Source of the DNA: Comamonadaceae bacterium
GTDB taxonomy: Bacteria; Pseudomonadota; Gammaproteobacteria; Burkholderiales; Burkholderiaceae_C
Direction of reading: 5' to 3'
Assembly (NCBI GenBank): GCA_021299875.1
Contig: JAJTEW010000002.1
Location: 361,449-425,448 of the forward strand
DNA length: 64,000 nt
Part shown: piece by piece, positions 1 to 9,282 of the stretch
Position numbering within the stretch: position 1 is the stretch's first letter
Layout: each line of letters opens with the position of its first letter
The notes under the pieces: model-generated
Database searches by the model: none
The model's input: only the letters and a program-made list of their open reading frames with translations
What the model was told of the DNA's origin: nothing
Program-made: the position numbers and the translations under genes

Positions 1-54
1 TGACGCGGCTTGAGACTTGATGCATCCCACACGCTGAAAACCCAGGACACGGCC

Positions 55-1611
55 ATGACACGCACCATCCCGATTCACCCCAGCCCATCAACGGCTGTGA
101 ACCCTGCGAGCCTGCAAGGTGATGGCATGGGTTGCCACGCCGGCACCGATGCCATGGTGGCTGCAGCCAAAGAGGCGGGCAAGTCAGAGGTGCTGGACCA
201 ATATGCCCGCGATTACCCGCGTCAGCCTGATGCCGGCCCACACGACCAGCCGCAAAGCATGTGTCCAGCTTTTGGTTCGCTGCGCGTTGGTTTGCGCATG
301 AAGCGCACCGCCACAATTCTTTCGGGCTCGGCCTGCTGCGTGTATGGGCTCACGTTCACATCGCATTTTTATGGCGCGCGTCGCAGCGTAGGGTATGTGC
401 CCTTCAACTCCGAATCGCTGGTCACAGGCAAGCTGTTTGAAGACATCCGCGAAGCGGTGCACGCCGAGGCCGATCCGAAGCAGGTGGACACGGTCATCAT
501 CATCAACCTCTGTGTGCCCACGGCCAGTGGCGTGCCGCTGCAGTTGTTGCCCAAAGAGATCAATGGTGTGCGCATCATCGGCATTGACGTGCCCGGTTTT
601 GGTGTGCCCACCCATGCCGAAGCCAAAGATGTCTTGGCGGGTGCGATGTTGAAATACGCCCGTGAGGAAATCATGAGCGGCCCAGTGGCCGCGCCCCGTG
701 CTGGGCGTGGTGACTTGCCCACGGTGGCCTTGCTGGGTGAGATGTTTCCGGCCGATCCGGTCATCATTGGCCAGATGCTCGCTCCCATGGGCCTGGCCGC
801 GGGTCCGGTGGTGCCCACCCGCGAGTGGCGCGAGCTGTACGCCGCACTCGACTGCTCGGTGGCCGCTGCCATCCACCCTTTTTACACCGCCAGCGTGCGC
901 GAATTCAAAGCCGCAGGTCGCCCTGTGGTGGGTTCGGCCCCAGTGGGCTTGGAGGGTACGCAAGAATGGTTGCAAAACATCGGGCAAGCCGCTGGCATCG
1001 CGCAGTCGCAGATCGACGTGGCGCGCAACCAAGTGCTGGCACAAATGCGCGGCCTCTTGATGCAAAAACCGATCCATGGCCGCATCACCCTGAGCGGCTA
1101 TGAAGGCTCAGAGTTGTTGGTCGGCCGTTTGCTCATCGAATGCGGTGCTGACCTGCGATATGTGGGCTCGGCTTGCCCCGCCACCGAGTGGAATGCGCAA
1201 GACATCGCCTGGCTGCAAGCCAAAGGTGTGCAGGTGCAAATGCGCGCCTCGCTGGAGCAAGACCTGAACGCCATGTACGAATACCGACCGGACCTGGCCA
1301 TTGGCACCACCCCGGTGGTGCAGATCGCCAAGCAAAACAGTGTGCCTTCGCTGTACTTCACCAACTTGATCTCTGCGCGTCCTTTGATGGGTGTAGCCGG
1401 TGCGGGTTCGCTGGTTCAAGTGGTGCAGGCGGCCATGGGCAATCAGGCCCGCTTTAACGCCATGAAGGATTTCTTTGGCGATGTGGGCGCAGGACATGCC
1501 GCAGGCGTGTGGGAGTCGGTACCCAAAGACCGCCCCGAGTTCAAGGCCGAGACCCGTCGCCAAATTGAAAAGCTCTTGAAAAAGCGCAAAGCCGAGGAGA
1601 TGGGCTCATGA
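55..1611 (+). CDS. bchY: Chlorophyllide a reductase subunit BchY
   Basis: BchY is one of the two catalytic subunits of chlorophyllide a reductase (COR), the nitrogenase-like enzyme that reduces ring B on the way to bacteriochlorophyll a. BchX, presumably just left of the window, supplies electrons. The 518-aa product has the expected length and BchY features: a Cys-rich N-terminal part ([25 protein letters not shown]) supplying Fe-S ligands and a C-terminal nitrogenase-like fold ([19 protein letters not shown]). The ORF opens at a TTG at 10, but the ATG at 55 ([10 protein letters not shown]) is preferred because the upstream codons look non-conserved. The stop overlaps the bchZ start by four bases (ATGA), implying translational coupling. 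Confidence 0.95.
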   Translation: MTRTIPIHPSPSTAVNPASLQGDGMGCHAGTDAMVAAAKEAGKSEVLDQYARDYPRQPDAGPHDQPQSMCPAFGSLRVGLRMKRTATILSGSACCVYGLTFTSHFYGARRSVGYVPFNSESLVTGKLFEDIREAVHAEADPKQVDTVIIINLCVPTASGVPLQLLPKEINGVRIIGIDVPGFGVPTHAEAKDVLAGAMLKYAREEIMSGPVAAPRAGRGDLPTVALLGEMFPADPVIIGQMLAPMGLAAGPVVPTREWRELYAALDCSVAAAIHPFYTASVREFKAAGRPVVGSAPVGLEGTQEWLQNIGQAAGIAQSQIDVARNQVLAQMRGLLMQKPIHGRITLSGYEGSELLVGRLLIECGADLRYVGSACPATEWNAQDIAWLQAKGVQVQMRASLEQDLNAMYEYRPDLAIGTTPVVQIAKQNSVPSLYFTNLISARPLMGVAGAGSLVQVVQAAMGNQARFNAMKDFFGDVGAGHAAGVWESVPKDRPEFKAETRRQIEKLLKKRKAEEMGS

Positions 1612-3134
1612 ACCAAGTGTCTCCTCCACCCAGCACTGTGGCCAAGCCCAAGTCGCCACTCATCCTTGACCACGACCGCGCAGGCGGTTACTGGGGTGCG
1701 GTGTATGTGTTCACCGCCATCAAGGGTTTGCAAGTGGTGATCGACGGCCCGGTGGGTTGCGAAAACCTGCCTGTGACTTCTGTGCTGCATTACACCGATG
1801 CTTTGCCCCCGCATGAATTGCCGATTGTGGTGACGGGTCTGGCCGAAGAGCAACTCGGTCGTGAAGGCACCGAAGGCGCCATGAAGCGCGCCCACGCCAC
1901 TCTGGACCCCGAGCTGCCCGCCGTGGTGGTGACCGGTTCGATCGCCGAGATGATCGGTGGCGGCGTGACGCCTGAGGGCACCAACATCGCGCGCTTTTTG
2001 CCGCGCACCATCGACGAAGACCAGTGGCAATGTGCCAACCGCGCCATGTACTGGCTGTGGAGCGAGTACGGTCTGCGCAAAGTGCCGGCTCGCAAGCCCT
2101 TTGAAGAACGCCCTGAAGGCGAAAAGCCCAGAGTTAACATCATTGGCCCCTGCTACGGCACTTTCAACAGTGCCAGTGACTTGGCTGAAATCCGCCGCTT
2201 GGTGCAAGGCATTGGCGCCGAGGTCAACATGGTCTTTCCACTGGGCAGCCACCTGGCCGATGTATCGCGCTTGGTCGAGGCTGACGTGAACATTTGCATG
2301 TACCGCGAATTCGGTCGCATGCTCTGCGAGGCGCTGGAGCGCCCCTATTTGCAAGCACCCATCGGGCTGCACAGCACCACGCATTTTTTACGCAAGCTGG
2401 GCGAGTTGCTGCACCTCGACCCCGAGCCCTTCATTGAGCGCGAAAAGCACACCACCTTAAAGCCCATGTGGGACCTGTGGCGCTCTGTCACACAAGACTT
2501 CTTTGCCACCGCCAGCTTTGCTGTGGTGGCGGGCGAGACCTATTCGCGGGGCCTGAAAAACTTCCTCGAAACCGAAATGGGCTTGCCCTGCCGTTTCAGC
2601 ATTTCACGCACCGCGGGTAACAAGACCGACAACGCCGCAGTGCGCGAGTTGGTCAAAACCCAAACGCCCCTGATCATGTTTGGCAGCTACAACGAACGCA
2701 TGTACCTGAGTGAAATCTCGGGCGGCAGTCCGATGCGCGCTGCTTTCATTCCCGCATCGTTTCCCGGTGCCATCATCCGCCGCCATACCGGCACGCCCTT
2801 CATGGGTTACAGCGGGGCGAGCTACCTGATTCAAGAGGTGTGCAACGCCTTGTTCGATGCCTTGTTCCATATCCTGCCTTTGGGCACCGACATGGACAAA
2901 GTCGAGGCGACGCAAGCGCGCGGCGTGGTGGCCCCCAATGCCAGTTGGCAAGACCAGGCCCAGCAGCGCCTGCGTGATGTGGTGCAAAGCCAGCCGGTGC
3001 TGGTGCAGATTTCTGCGGCCAAGCGTTTGCGCGATCAAGCCGAGCAACTCTCGCAGGCACAAGGCCAAAACGAGGTGACTGAAGCCCATGTGAACGCGGC
3101 CAGCCGCGAGCTGGGTTTGGGGGTGGCGGCATGA
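1608..3134 (+). CDS. bchZ: Chlorophyllide a reductase subunit BchZ
   Basis: BchZ pairs with BchY to form the catalytic component of chlorophyllide a reductase in the cytoplasm. The 508-aa protein starts with a short variable tail, then shows the nitrogenase-like pattern [15 protein letters not shown] and [21 protein letters not shown], where the Cys would help ligate the shared Fe-S cluster, followed by [14 protein letters not shown]. The C-terminal 50 residues are the helical tail usual for BchZ. Start and bchY stop overlap as ATGA. The gene leads into the puf genes 140 bp downstream, the classical bchYZ-puf superoperon order, so read-through into puf is expected. Confidence 0.95.
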   Translation: MNQVSPPPSTVAKPKSPLILDHDRAGGYWGAVYVFTAIKGLQVVIDGPVGCENLPVTSVLHYTDALPPHELPIVVTGLAEEQLGREGTEGAMKRAHATLDPELPAVVVTGSIAEMIGGGVTPEGTNIARFLPRTIDEDQWQCANRAMYWLWSEYGLRKVPARKPFEERPEGEKPRVNIIGPCYGTFNSASDLAEIRRLVQGIGAEVNMVFPLGSHLADVSRLVEADVNICMYREFGRMLCEALERPYLQAPIGLHSTTHFLRKLGELLHLDPEPFIEREKHTTLKPMWDLWRSVTQDFFATASFAVVAGETYSRGLKNFLETEMGLPCRFSISRTAGNKTDNAAVRELVKTQTPLIMFGSYNERMYLSEISGGSPMRAAFIPASFPGAIIRRHTGTPFMGYSGASYLIQEVCNALFDALFHILPLGTDMDKVEATQARGVVAPNASWQDQAQQRLRDVVQSQPVLVQISAAKRLRDQAEQLSQAQGQNEVTEAHVNAASRELGLGVAA

Positions 3135-3274
3135 GCCACACCCGGTTCAACACAACAGCAGGGGCCGACATGTGCGGTGCCTTGACCAGGATGTCGTGGC
3201 CTTTGGCTGCGGATGCCCATCTGCGCGGGCTGTGCGCAACCCGGGTCGTAAGGCCTCTTTGAAAGGAGCAAAAC

Positions 3275-3418
3275 ATGTCCACCAAGACATCAATATCCGG
3301 ACTCACCGATGAGGAAGCCCAGGAGTTCCACCACTACTGGATGCAGGGCACCGTGGGCTTTACAGCGGTTGCTGTGCTGGCCCACATCCTGGTCTGGGCG
3401 TGGCGTCCCTGGTTCTGA
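3275..3418 (+). CDS. pufB: LH1 antenna beta polypeptide PufB
   Basis: This 47-aa gene is below the ORF-track cutoff. It encodes the beta chain of the core light-harvesting complex LH1. The N-terminal part carries [18 protein letters not shown], followed by one membrane helix with the bacteriochlorophyll-ligating His in AVLAHILVW and the typical terminus WAWRPWF. A strong ribosome binding site (AAAGGAGC) sits six bases before the ATG. In most purple bacteria pufA follows pufB directly; here an extra small gene separates them. Confidence 0.97.
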   Translation: MSTKTSISGLTDEEAQEFHHYWMQGTVGFTAVAVLAHILVWAWRPWF

Positions 3419-3462
3419 TTCAGAGCCTGATTTTTCAACCATAGATTGACGGAGTCACGGTC

Positions 3463-3687
3463 ATGCCCAACACCACCCACCTCAACGAGACCCATTCGCG
3501 TGCGGATGAGTCTCCTGCTTACTGGTCCATTTTCCTCATCGGATTCGGATGCCTGTTTGTGGTCGTCGTTCTGGCCAAACTGGTCGGCGTTCACTGGCGA
3601 GATCTGTTGCCTGGTGCAGAAGATGCCAAGAGCATGAGTCAGGGGGTCAAAGCTGCTGTGTACACCTTCATGTCCCACATCATTTAG
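3463..3687 (+). CDS. Unrecognised 74-aa single-span membrane protein between pufB and pufA
   Basis: I do not recognise this protein. It is not PufQ, PufX or an ordinary alpha/beta chain by eye. Residues 1-18 are polar ([17 protein letters not shown]), about 20-42 form one hydrophobic helix ([23 protein letters not shown]), then comes [15 protein letters not shown] and an amphipathic end ([14 protein letters not shown]). A His-Trp-Arg at the helix end is vaguely reminiscent of the LH1 beta terminus. It has a GGAG site seven bases before its ATG and its stop lies inside the pufA ribosome binding site, so it must be co-translated with the LH1 genes. The likely role is a subunit or assembly partner of the RC-LH1 complex; this is inference from position and topology. 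Confidence 0.8.
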   Translation: MPNTTHLNETHSRADESPAYWSIFLIGFGCLFVVVVLAKLVGVHWRDLLPGAEDAKSMSQGVKAAVYTFMSHII

Positions 3688-3697
3688 GAGATTCACC

Positions 3698-3907
3698 ATG
3701 TGGAGAATTTGGCGACTTTACGACCCTTTGCGTGCCATGGTGCTGCAGGGTATTTTCTTGTTTGGCCTGGCCGCGATGATTCACCTCATCTTGCTCAGCA
3801 CCAACAAATTCAACTGGCTCGACGGCGCGAAAAAACCCGTAGCAGCATCGGCGCAAAACTCGCCGCTGCCCGCTGCTGTGGCTTCGCTCCCAGCGCCCAA
3901 GTCCTGA
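3698..3907 (+). CDS. pufA: LH1 antenna alpha polypeptide PufA
   Basis: The 69-aa alpha chain of LH1 starts with the canonical [13 protein letters not shown] and has one membrane helix with the bacteriochlorophyll ligand His29 in [11 protein letters not shown], followed by FNWLDG. The C-terminal Ala/Pro-rich tail ([15 protein letters not shown]) is of the processed or disordered type seen in related alpha chains. A strong AGGAG lies six bases upstream and overlaps the stop of the preceding 74-codon gene. The stop codon is part of a hairpin that begins the pufA-pufL intercistronic region. Confidence 0.97.
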   Translation: MWRIWRLYDPLRAMVLQGIFLFGLAAMIHLILLSTNKFNWLDGAKKPVAASAQNSPLPAAVASLPAPKS

Positions 3908-3917
3908 TCCAGGACTT
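3899..3917 (+). other. Intercistronic hairpin overlapping the pufA stop
   Basis: AAGTCCTG and CAGGACTT form a perfect 8-bp stem around a three-base loop that includes part of the pufA stop codon. There is no T-run, so it looks like an mRNA stabiliser or processing element rather than a terminator. Such structures after pufBA are known in other purple bacteria to raise antenna mRNA over reaction-centre mRNA. Confidence 0.6.
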
Positions 3918-3923
3918 GCCGTC

Positions 3924-3961
3924 CAGGTGCTGTCATTGAACCCCGCTCAATGCAGCACCTG
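3924..3961 (+). other. Long intercistronic stem-loop between pufA and pufL
   Basis: CAGGTGCTG pairs with CAGCACCTG and, inside it, CATTGA pairs with TCAATG, giving about 15 bp with one bulged base and a seven-base loop. No U-tract follows. It fits the 3'-protecting hairpin known between pufA and pufL, allowing unequal LH1 and reaction-centre expression from one transcript. Confidence 0.7.
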
Positions 3962-3991
3962 TTCATCCACTGAAGGCAGGAGGACCCAACC

Positions 3992-4828
3992 ATGGCCATG
4001 CTGAATTTTGAGAAAAAGTACCGTGTTCGCGGTGGTACCCTGCTGGGTGGTGATTTGTTCGACTTTTGGGTCGGCCCCTTTTACGTCGGTTTTTTCGGCG
4101 TCACAACCCTTTTCTTTTCGTTCCTGGGCACGGCGCTCATTTTGTGGGGTGCCTCACAAGGCCCGACCTGGAACCTTTGGCAGATCAGCATTGCACCGCC
4201 TGATTTGTCGTACGGCCTGCGCTTTGCACCCCTGATGGAAGGCGGCCTGTGGCAGCTCATCACGGTGTGTGCCCTCGGCGCCTTTGGCTCGTGGATGATG
4301 CGCGAGGTCGAGATCTGCCGCAAGCTGGGCATGGGCTTTCATGTGCCTGTGGCTTTTGGGGTCGCGATATCTGCTTACTTCACCCTGGTGGTGATTCGCC
4401 CAGTGCTCATGGGTGCTTGGGGCCACGGTTTTCCGTATGGCATTTACAGCCATCTGGATTGGGTCTCCAACGTCGGCTACCAGTACCTGCATTTTCACTA
4501 CAACCCGGCGCACATGATCGCCGTGAGTTTCTTTTTCGCCAGCGTGTTTGCTTTGTCCTTGCACGGTGGTTTGATTTTGTCTTCTACCAACCCAGCACCC
4601 GGCACTTTTGTCAAAACGCCTGCGCATGAAGACACGTTCTTTCGCGACATCATCGGTTACTCGATCGGCACCTTGGGCATTCACCGTTTGGGTCTGTTCT
4701 TGGCACTGGCTGCTGTGTTGTTCAGCGCCCTTTGCATCGTGCTCAGTGGTCCCTTCTGGAGCCGTGGCTGGCCCGAGTGGTGGAGTTGGTGGTTGAACAT
4801 GCCGATCTGGTCCCAGTGGCCCGTCTGA
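3992..4828 (+). CDS. pufL: Photosynthetic reaction centre L subunit
   Basis: The 278-aa integral membrane protein binds, with PufM, the special pair, bacteriopheophytins and quinones. Five membrane helices are visible. Characteristic segments are [21 protein letters not shown] at the N-terminus, [15 protein letters not shown], the helix with [14 protein letters not shown], and [10 protein letters not shown] ribosome binding site GCAGGAGG precedes the ATG at 3992; an in-frame ATG six bases later is an alternative. pufM follows after 51 bases. Confidence 0.97.
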   Translation: MAMLNFEKKYRVRGGTLLGGDLFDFWVGPFYVGFFGVTTLFFSFLGTALILWGASQGPTWNLWQISIAPPDLSYGLRFAPLMEGGLWQLITVCALGAFGSWMMREVEICRKLGMGFHVPVAFGVAISAYFTLVVIRPVLMGAWGHGFPYGIYSHLDWVSNVGYQYLHFHYNPAHMIAVSFFFASVFALSLHGGLILSSTNPAPGTFVKTPAHEDTFFRDIIGYSIGTLGIHRLGLFLALAAVLFSALCIVLSGPFWSRGWPEWWSWWLNMPIWSQWPV

Positions 4829-4879
4829 GATGGACTGAACGCACACAGACCGAATCCAAAGAATTGAGGAGTTAAGCAA

Positions 4880-5857
4880 ATGGCCAACTATCAAAACCTG
4901 TTCACCACGGTGCAAGCCGTGGGTCCGGTGCACCAAGGGGTGCCGCTCGGACAAGGCAACAGTCCGCGCACGGGACAGCCCTTGATCAACTACTGGGTGG
5001 GCAAGCTGGGCAATGCGCAGCTGGGTCCCATTTACTTGGGCGGTTTGGGCTTGATCTCGCTGATCCTGGGCCTGATCGCCTTCACCCTGATTGGCATGAA
5101 CATGCTGGCTTCGGTCAATTACGACCCGATTCAGTTTGTGCGCCAGCTGTTCTGGTTGTCCCTCGAGCCGCCTGCTCCCAGTTACGGCTTGAGCATGCCG
5201 CCCCTGAACCAAGGTGGCTGGTTCCTGATTGTGGGCCTTTTTCTCACAGCATCGGTGCTGTTCTGGTGGGCCCGTACTTACCGCCGCGCGGTGGAGTTGG
5301 GCATGGGCACGCACATCGCTTGGGCCTTTGCTGCAGCCATTTGGTTGTTTCTGGTGCTGGGCTTGTTCCGCCCCATCTTGATGGGCTCTTGGGGTGAGGC
5401 TGTGCCTTACGGTATCTTCTCCCACCTCGATTGGACAGCGGCTTTCTCGCTGCGCTATGGCAACTTGTTCTACAACCCGTTCCATGCCTTGTCCATCGTG
5501 TTCTTGTATGGTTCGGCCCTGCTGTTCGCCATGCACGGTGCAACCATCTTGGCGGTGACCCGTTTCGGTGGTGAGCGCGAGATTGAGCAAATCACCGACC
5601 GCGGTACGGCCTCTGAGCGCGCCGCTTTGTTCTGGCGCTGGACCATGGGCTTTAACGCCACGATGGAATCGATCCACCGTTGGGCTTGGTGGTTTGCAGT
5701 CCTGTGTCCCATCACAGGCGGTATCGGCATCTTGCTGACCGGCACGGTGGTGGACAACTGGTACCTGTGGGCCATCAAGCACGGTGTGGCACCACCGTAC
5801 CCCGAAATTTTCCCAGGGATGGTTGACCCTGCGCTGAGCACTGGAGCCAAGCCATGA
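4880..5857 (+). CDS. pufM: Photosynthetic reaction centre M subunit
   Basis: The 325-aa reaction-centre M subunit is homologous to PufL and also has five membrane helices. Recognisable segments are the N-terminal [25 protein letters not shown], and [20 protein letters not shown] followed by MHGATILAV, which hold the chlorophyll and iron ligands. The C-terminal extension ([18 protein letters not shown]) matches M subunits that dock a tetraheme cytochrome. An AGGAG site lies upstream, and the stop overlaps the pufC start (ATGA). Confidence 0.97.
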   Translation: MANYQNLFTTVQAVGPVHQGVPLGQGNSPRTGQPLINYWVGKLGNAQLGPIYLGGLGLISLILGLIAFTLIGMNMLASVNYDPIQFVRQLFWLSLEPPAPSYGLSMPPLNQGGWFLIVGLFLTASVLFWWARTYRRAVELGMGTHIAWAFAAAIWLFLVLGLFRPILMGSWGEAVPYGIFSHLDWTAAFSLRYGNLFYNPFHALSIVFLYGSALLFAMHGATILAVTRFGGEREIEQITDRGTASERAALFWRWTMGFNATMESIHRWAWWFAVLCPITGGIGILLTGTVVDNWYLWAIKHGVAPPYPEIFPGMVDPALSTGAKP

Positions 5858-6915
5858 ACATGACTATTTCCTTCTCTTCTGGCTGGACCGGCCGCATGGT
5901 CAAAGCTTTGGGACTGACACTGGCGGGTTTGGTGCTGACAGGCTGTGAGCGCCCGATTCCCGAAAGCGTACAAAGCGGCTACCGGGGCACCGGTATGGTG
6001 CAGGTCTACAACCCTCGCCTGCTCGAAGTCAAAACCGAGCTCAATCAACCGCCAGCGGTCATCCCGTCACCTGGGTCCGAAGGCCCCAAGGCTTCGCAGG
6101 CTTACAAAAACGTCAAGGTGCTGGGCAACTTGAGCGTGGGCGAGTTCAACCGACTGATGGTCTCGATGACCAACTGGGTGGCTCCAAAAGAGGGTTGCGC
6201 CTACTGCCACGCCTTGCCTAACTTTGAAGACGACAGCAAGTACACCAAGGTGGTGGCCCGTCGCATGGTCGAGATGACGCAGCACATCAACTCGGATTGG
6301 CAGCCGCACGTCGCGCAAACAGGGGTGACTTGCTACACCTGCCACCGCGGCGAACCTGTGCCCAATGCCATCTGGTTCAAAGCCAACCACCAGCCTTACG
6401 GATCCAACTTCATGGGTGACAAGGCGGGCCAAAACGAGCCCTCTCCAGTGGTCAATTTGTCTTCTTTGCCCAACGACCCGTTCACACCGTTTTTGCTGGG
6501 CAATGAAAACATCCGTCTGAATGGTCCGACAGCGCTGCCATCGGGCAATCGACAGTCGATCAAGCAGGGCGAGTGGACCTATGGCTTGATGACCCACATG
6601 TCGACCGCGTTGGGTGTCAATTGCACGTATTGCCACAACACGCAATCGTTCCAAAACTGGGAAATCAGCCCCCCACAACGGTCGACGGCTTGGCATGGGA
6701 TCCGCATGGCGCGCGATTTGAACCTGGCTTACATGGAACCTTTGACCGAGGTGTTCCCGGCGCACCGCAAGGGACCGTTGGGTGACGTGGCCAAGCTCAA
6801 CTGTGCCACTTGCCACCAAGGCGCTTACAAACCGCTCAATGGTGCACCCATGGCCAAAGACTTCCCTGAGCTACTCAAGCCCGCTTTGGCCGCTGCCAAA
6901 GTTGCGGCCAAGTAG
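5854..6915 (+). CDS. pufC: Reaction-centre tetraheme cytochrome c subunit
   Basis: PufC is the periplasmic cytochrome subunit that re-reduces the photo-oxidised special pair. The 353-aa product has an N-terminal membrane segment ending in a lipobox (LVLTGC), so it is probably a lipoprotein. Four heme-binding motifs are visible: CAYCH, CYTCH, CTYCH and CATCH, with Met ligands expected in the preceding helices. Its heme attachment requires the Ccm system encoded at 56.5-63.8 kb, and the HiPIP at 56.0 kb is a plausible electron donor. Start and pufM stop overlap as ATGA. Confidence 0.96.
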   Translation: MNMTISFSSGWTGRMVKALGLTLAGLVLTGCERPIPESVQSGYRGTGMVQVYNPRLLEVKTELNQPPAVIPSPGSEGPKASQAYKNVKVLGNLSVGEFNRLMVSMTNWVAPKEGCAYCHALPNFEDDSKYTKVVARRMVEMTQHINSDWQPHVAQTGVTCYTCHRGEPVPNAIWFKANHQPYGSNFMGDKAGQNEPSPVVNLSSLPNDPFTPFLLGNENIRLNGPTALPSGNRQSIKQGEWTYGLMTHMSTALGVNCTYCHNTQSFQNWEISPPQRSTAWHGIRMARDLNLAYMEPLTEVFPAHRKGPLGDVAKLNCATCHQGAYKPLNGAPMAKDFPELLKPALAAAKVAAK

Positions 6916-6944
6916 TCTCACCAGCGCCAAACCGGACACTTGTC

Positions 6945-7757
6945 ATGGAAGCCAGCCCGACCCTTCATGACCCGCTGTCCGGCGTGGTGGTGGTGCTGCT
7001 GGCGGACTTTTTGCGACAACACCAAGGTTGGGGTTGGTTGCGCTTGGTCGCAGGCGCGACGCCTTACAAAGATGTACCCGGCTTGACCATGGTCAAGGTC
7101 ATGGGCAGCGGGCATGGCGGGGGCTTTAGCCTCAGGCCCAGCGCCACGCACCAAGGCCTGATCTGCAATTTCAGTCATCTCGATTTGGCGCTTCAGTTTT
7201 TGGACAGTTCTGCAGTACAGGCTTACCGCAGCCGCGCTCGCGAGTGTTGGACGGGCGTGCTGTCGGTGCAGTCGGCCAGAGGCCATTGGGACAAGCAAGC
7301 CTGGCAGACCAGCAGCCCCGAAGCTTTGGGCTCGCATACCGACAGACAAGAGGATGGGCGTGCACCTTTGGCGGTGCTGACACGGGCCAGCATTGTGCCC
7401 ACCAAGGCCATGGCTTTTTGGCGTTATGCACCTGCGGCACAGGCCGATCTGTCACAAGCCCCTGGCTGCCTTTTGGCCATGGGATTGGGCGAAGCGCCCT
7501 TGGTACGTCAATGCACCTTCAGTTTGTGGCAAGACACCGCCAGCATGCTTCAGTACGCCCGGCAAGGTGCGCACCAAGTGGCCAGTGCCGCTGCCTACAA
7601 ACATCAGTTTTTCTCGGAATCGCTTTTTGTTCGCATGCAGGTTTTGCAAATGGCCGGCGTTTGGATGGGCCGCAGTTATGAACCTCAGGTGATCAAAGTA
7701 CCCTTCGCCGCACCATCTGCTGCGCTGGAGCCTGATCTGGAGCCCAGCCATGTCTGA
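6945..7757 (+). CDS. crtA: Spheroidene monooxygenase CrtA
   Basis: CrtA adds the keto group to spheroidene (and hydroxyspheroidene), giving spheroidenone under oxic conditions. The 270-aa product contains the family pattern FLRQHQGWGWLRLV, GLTMVKVMGSGHGGGFSL, LTRASIVPTKAMAFWRYAP and the C-terminal QFFSESLFVRMQVLQ. Residues 105-130 are a variable insert. It begins 29 bp after pufC and its last codons overlap the start of crtD by 8 bp, so it is probably co-transcribed with puf and crtDC. Confidence 0.85.
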   Translation: MEASPTLHDPLSGVVVVLLADFLRQHQGWGWLRLVAGATPYKDVPGLTMVKVMGSGHGGGFSLRPSATHQGLICNFSHLDLALQFLDSSAVQAYRSRARECWTGVLSVQSARGHWDKQAWQTSSPEALGSHTDRQEDGRAPLAVLTRASIVPTKAMAFWRYAPAAQADLSQAPGCLLAMGLGEAPLVRQCTFSLWQDTASMLQYARQGAHQVASAAAYKHQFFSESLFVRMQVLQMAGVWMGRSYEPQVIKVPFAAPSAALEPDLEPSHV

Positions 7758-9282
7758 GCACCGTGTTGTCATCGTCGGTGCCGGCATGGGCGGCTTGTGC
7801 AGTGCTATTTCCTTGGCGTATCAAGGTTTGCATGTGACCGTGGTTGAAGCTTCTGATGCCCCCGGTGGCAAAGTGCACAGCCGCGAAGTCAATGGCGCAC
7901 ACATCGACAGCGGCCCCACCGTGTTCACCATGCGCTGGGTCTTGGATGACTTGTTGCGCAGCGTAGGCACCAGTGTCGAGTCTGAGATGCGCATTTCGCC
8001 TTTGCAGGTCTTGGCACGGCATTTTTGGCCCGATGGCAGCCAGCTCGATTTGTCGGCCAACGCTCAAGAAAGCGAAGCGGCCATTGCAGCTTGGTCAAGT
8101 GGCAATGAAGCACGCCGTTTTCGCGAATTTTGTAAAACCACGCGTCAGCTTTATGCCGCGCTCGAAGGCCCGATGATCCGTGCCCAGCGTCCCAACATGG
8201 GGCGGTTCATGGGTGACTTGGGTTTCAAGGGTCTTGGCGTTTTGGCGCAACTTGGGCCCATGCGGAGCCTGTGGCAGCAGTTGGGTCAACAATTTTCAGA
8301 TCCGCGTTTGCGTCAATTGTTCGCACGGTATGCCACCTACTGCGGCTCATCACCGTGGCAGTCTCCCGCCACATTGATGTTGATTGCGCAAGTCGAAATG
8401 GACGGGGTATGGTCGGTGGATGGGGGCATGGTCGGTATGGCTCAAGCGCTGGCCCGTGTAGCCAAACAACATGGTGCAATGTTTCGTTACCAAAGCACTT
8501 GCCAGCGCATTGAGCAGCGCCAAGGCAAGGTGAGTGGTGTGCACTTGCAATCGGGTGAATTTTTGCCTGCAGACCGAGTGATTTTCAACGGCGATGCAGG
8601 CGCTTTGCGCCAAGGTTTGTTGGGCGATGGTGTGCGCCGCGCAGTGCCTTCTGAGGCCCCGCCGCGCTCTTTGTCGGCAGTGACTTGGTCCATGCACACC
8701 CCCAGCGAGGGCGTCACCCTTGACCGTCACAACGTGTTTTTTCAAAGCACCTACGCCAGCGAGTTCGAAGACATTTTTGAGCGCCAGCTTTTGCCGCAAA
8801 GCCCCACGGTGTATGTGTGCGCGCAAGACCGACCCGCTCAGTTGGCGCCCGGCCTGGCCGAGCGCATTTTTTGTTTGGTCAACGCCCCCGCCTGTGGTGA
8901 TGGCAACGGCATCACCGAGGAGGCTTTAGAGCAATGCCAAACCCACACTTTTCAGCATCTTCAAAAGCTGGGTCTGTCACTGCAGCCCACGCCGGCCAAC
9001 AGCATCCGCACGACACCGCAAGATTTCCATCGACGCTTTCCGGCGAGCGGGGGGGCGCTGTACGGGCAGGCGACGCACGGCTGGACCAGCATCTTCAGCA
9101 GACCTGGCTCCACCACACCCCTGCAGGGCCTGTATCTGGCGGGGGGCAGCGTGCATCCGGGGCCGGGCGTGCCGATGGCCGCCTTGTCCGGGCAACGGGC
9201 GGCCGAGGCCGTGATGGCGAGCCTCGCTTCGACCAAAACGTTCCAGACGGGGGCTACCTTTGGTGGTATGTCGACGCCATGA
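7750..9282 (+). CDS. crtD: Hydroxyneurosporene/methoxyneurosporene desaturase CrtD
   Basis: CrtD is an FAD-dependent C-3,4 desaturase that acts after CrtC in the spheroidene pathway. The 510-aa protein begins with an ADP-binding Rossmann motif (VVIVGAGMGGLCSAISLA) and the CrtI-family segment VEASDAPGGKVHS followed by GPTVFTMRW. The C-terminal FAD signature is GLYLAGGSVHPGPGVPMAALSG. A second CrtI-family gene at 26.3-27.9 kb is the phytoene desaturase; the 7.7 kb copy is called crtD because it lies with crtA and crtC. The 3' end is overlapped out of frame by the long form of crtC. Confidence 0.9.
   Translation: MSEHRVVIVGAGMGGLCSAISLAYQGLHVTVVEASDAPGGKVHSREVNGAHIDSGPTVFTMRWVLDDLLRSVGTSVESEMRISPLQVLARHFWPDGSQLDLSANAQESEAAIAAWSSGNEARRFREFCKTTRQLYAALEGPMIRAQRPNMGRFMGDLGFKGLGVLAQLGPMRSLWQQLGQQFSDPRLRQLFARYATYCGSSPWQSPATLMLIAQVEMDGVWSVDGGMVGMAQALARVAKQHGAMFRYQSTCQRIEQRQGKVSGVHLQSGEFLPADRVIFNGDAGALRQGLLGDGVRRAVPSEAPPRSLSAVTWSMHTPSEGVTLDRHNVFFQSTYASEFEDIFERQLLPQSPTVYVCAQDRPAQLAPGLAERIFCLVNAPACGDGNGITEEALEQCQTHTFQHLQKLGLSLQPTPANSIRTTPQDFHRRFPASGGALYGQATHGWTSIFSRPGSTTPLQGLYLAGGSVHPGPGVPMAALSGQRAAEAVMASLASTKTFQTGATFGGMSTP

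Noticed and set aside
3131-3262. 43-codon ORF starting at the bchZ stop (ATGA) before pufB
   Set aside because: The start is coupled to bchZ, but the peptide ([18 protein letters not shown] and onward) has no membrane segment, does not resemble PufQ and shows no other support. It could be a leader; evidence is too thin.
4154-5782. 542-codon minus-strand ORF across pufL and pufM
   Set aside because: Shadow of the reaction-centre genes; rich in His/Gln/Arg, no motifs and no ribosome site.
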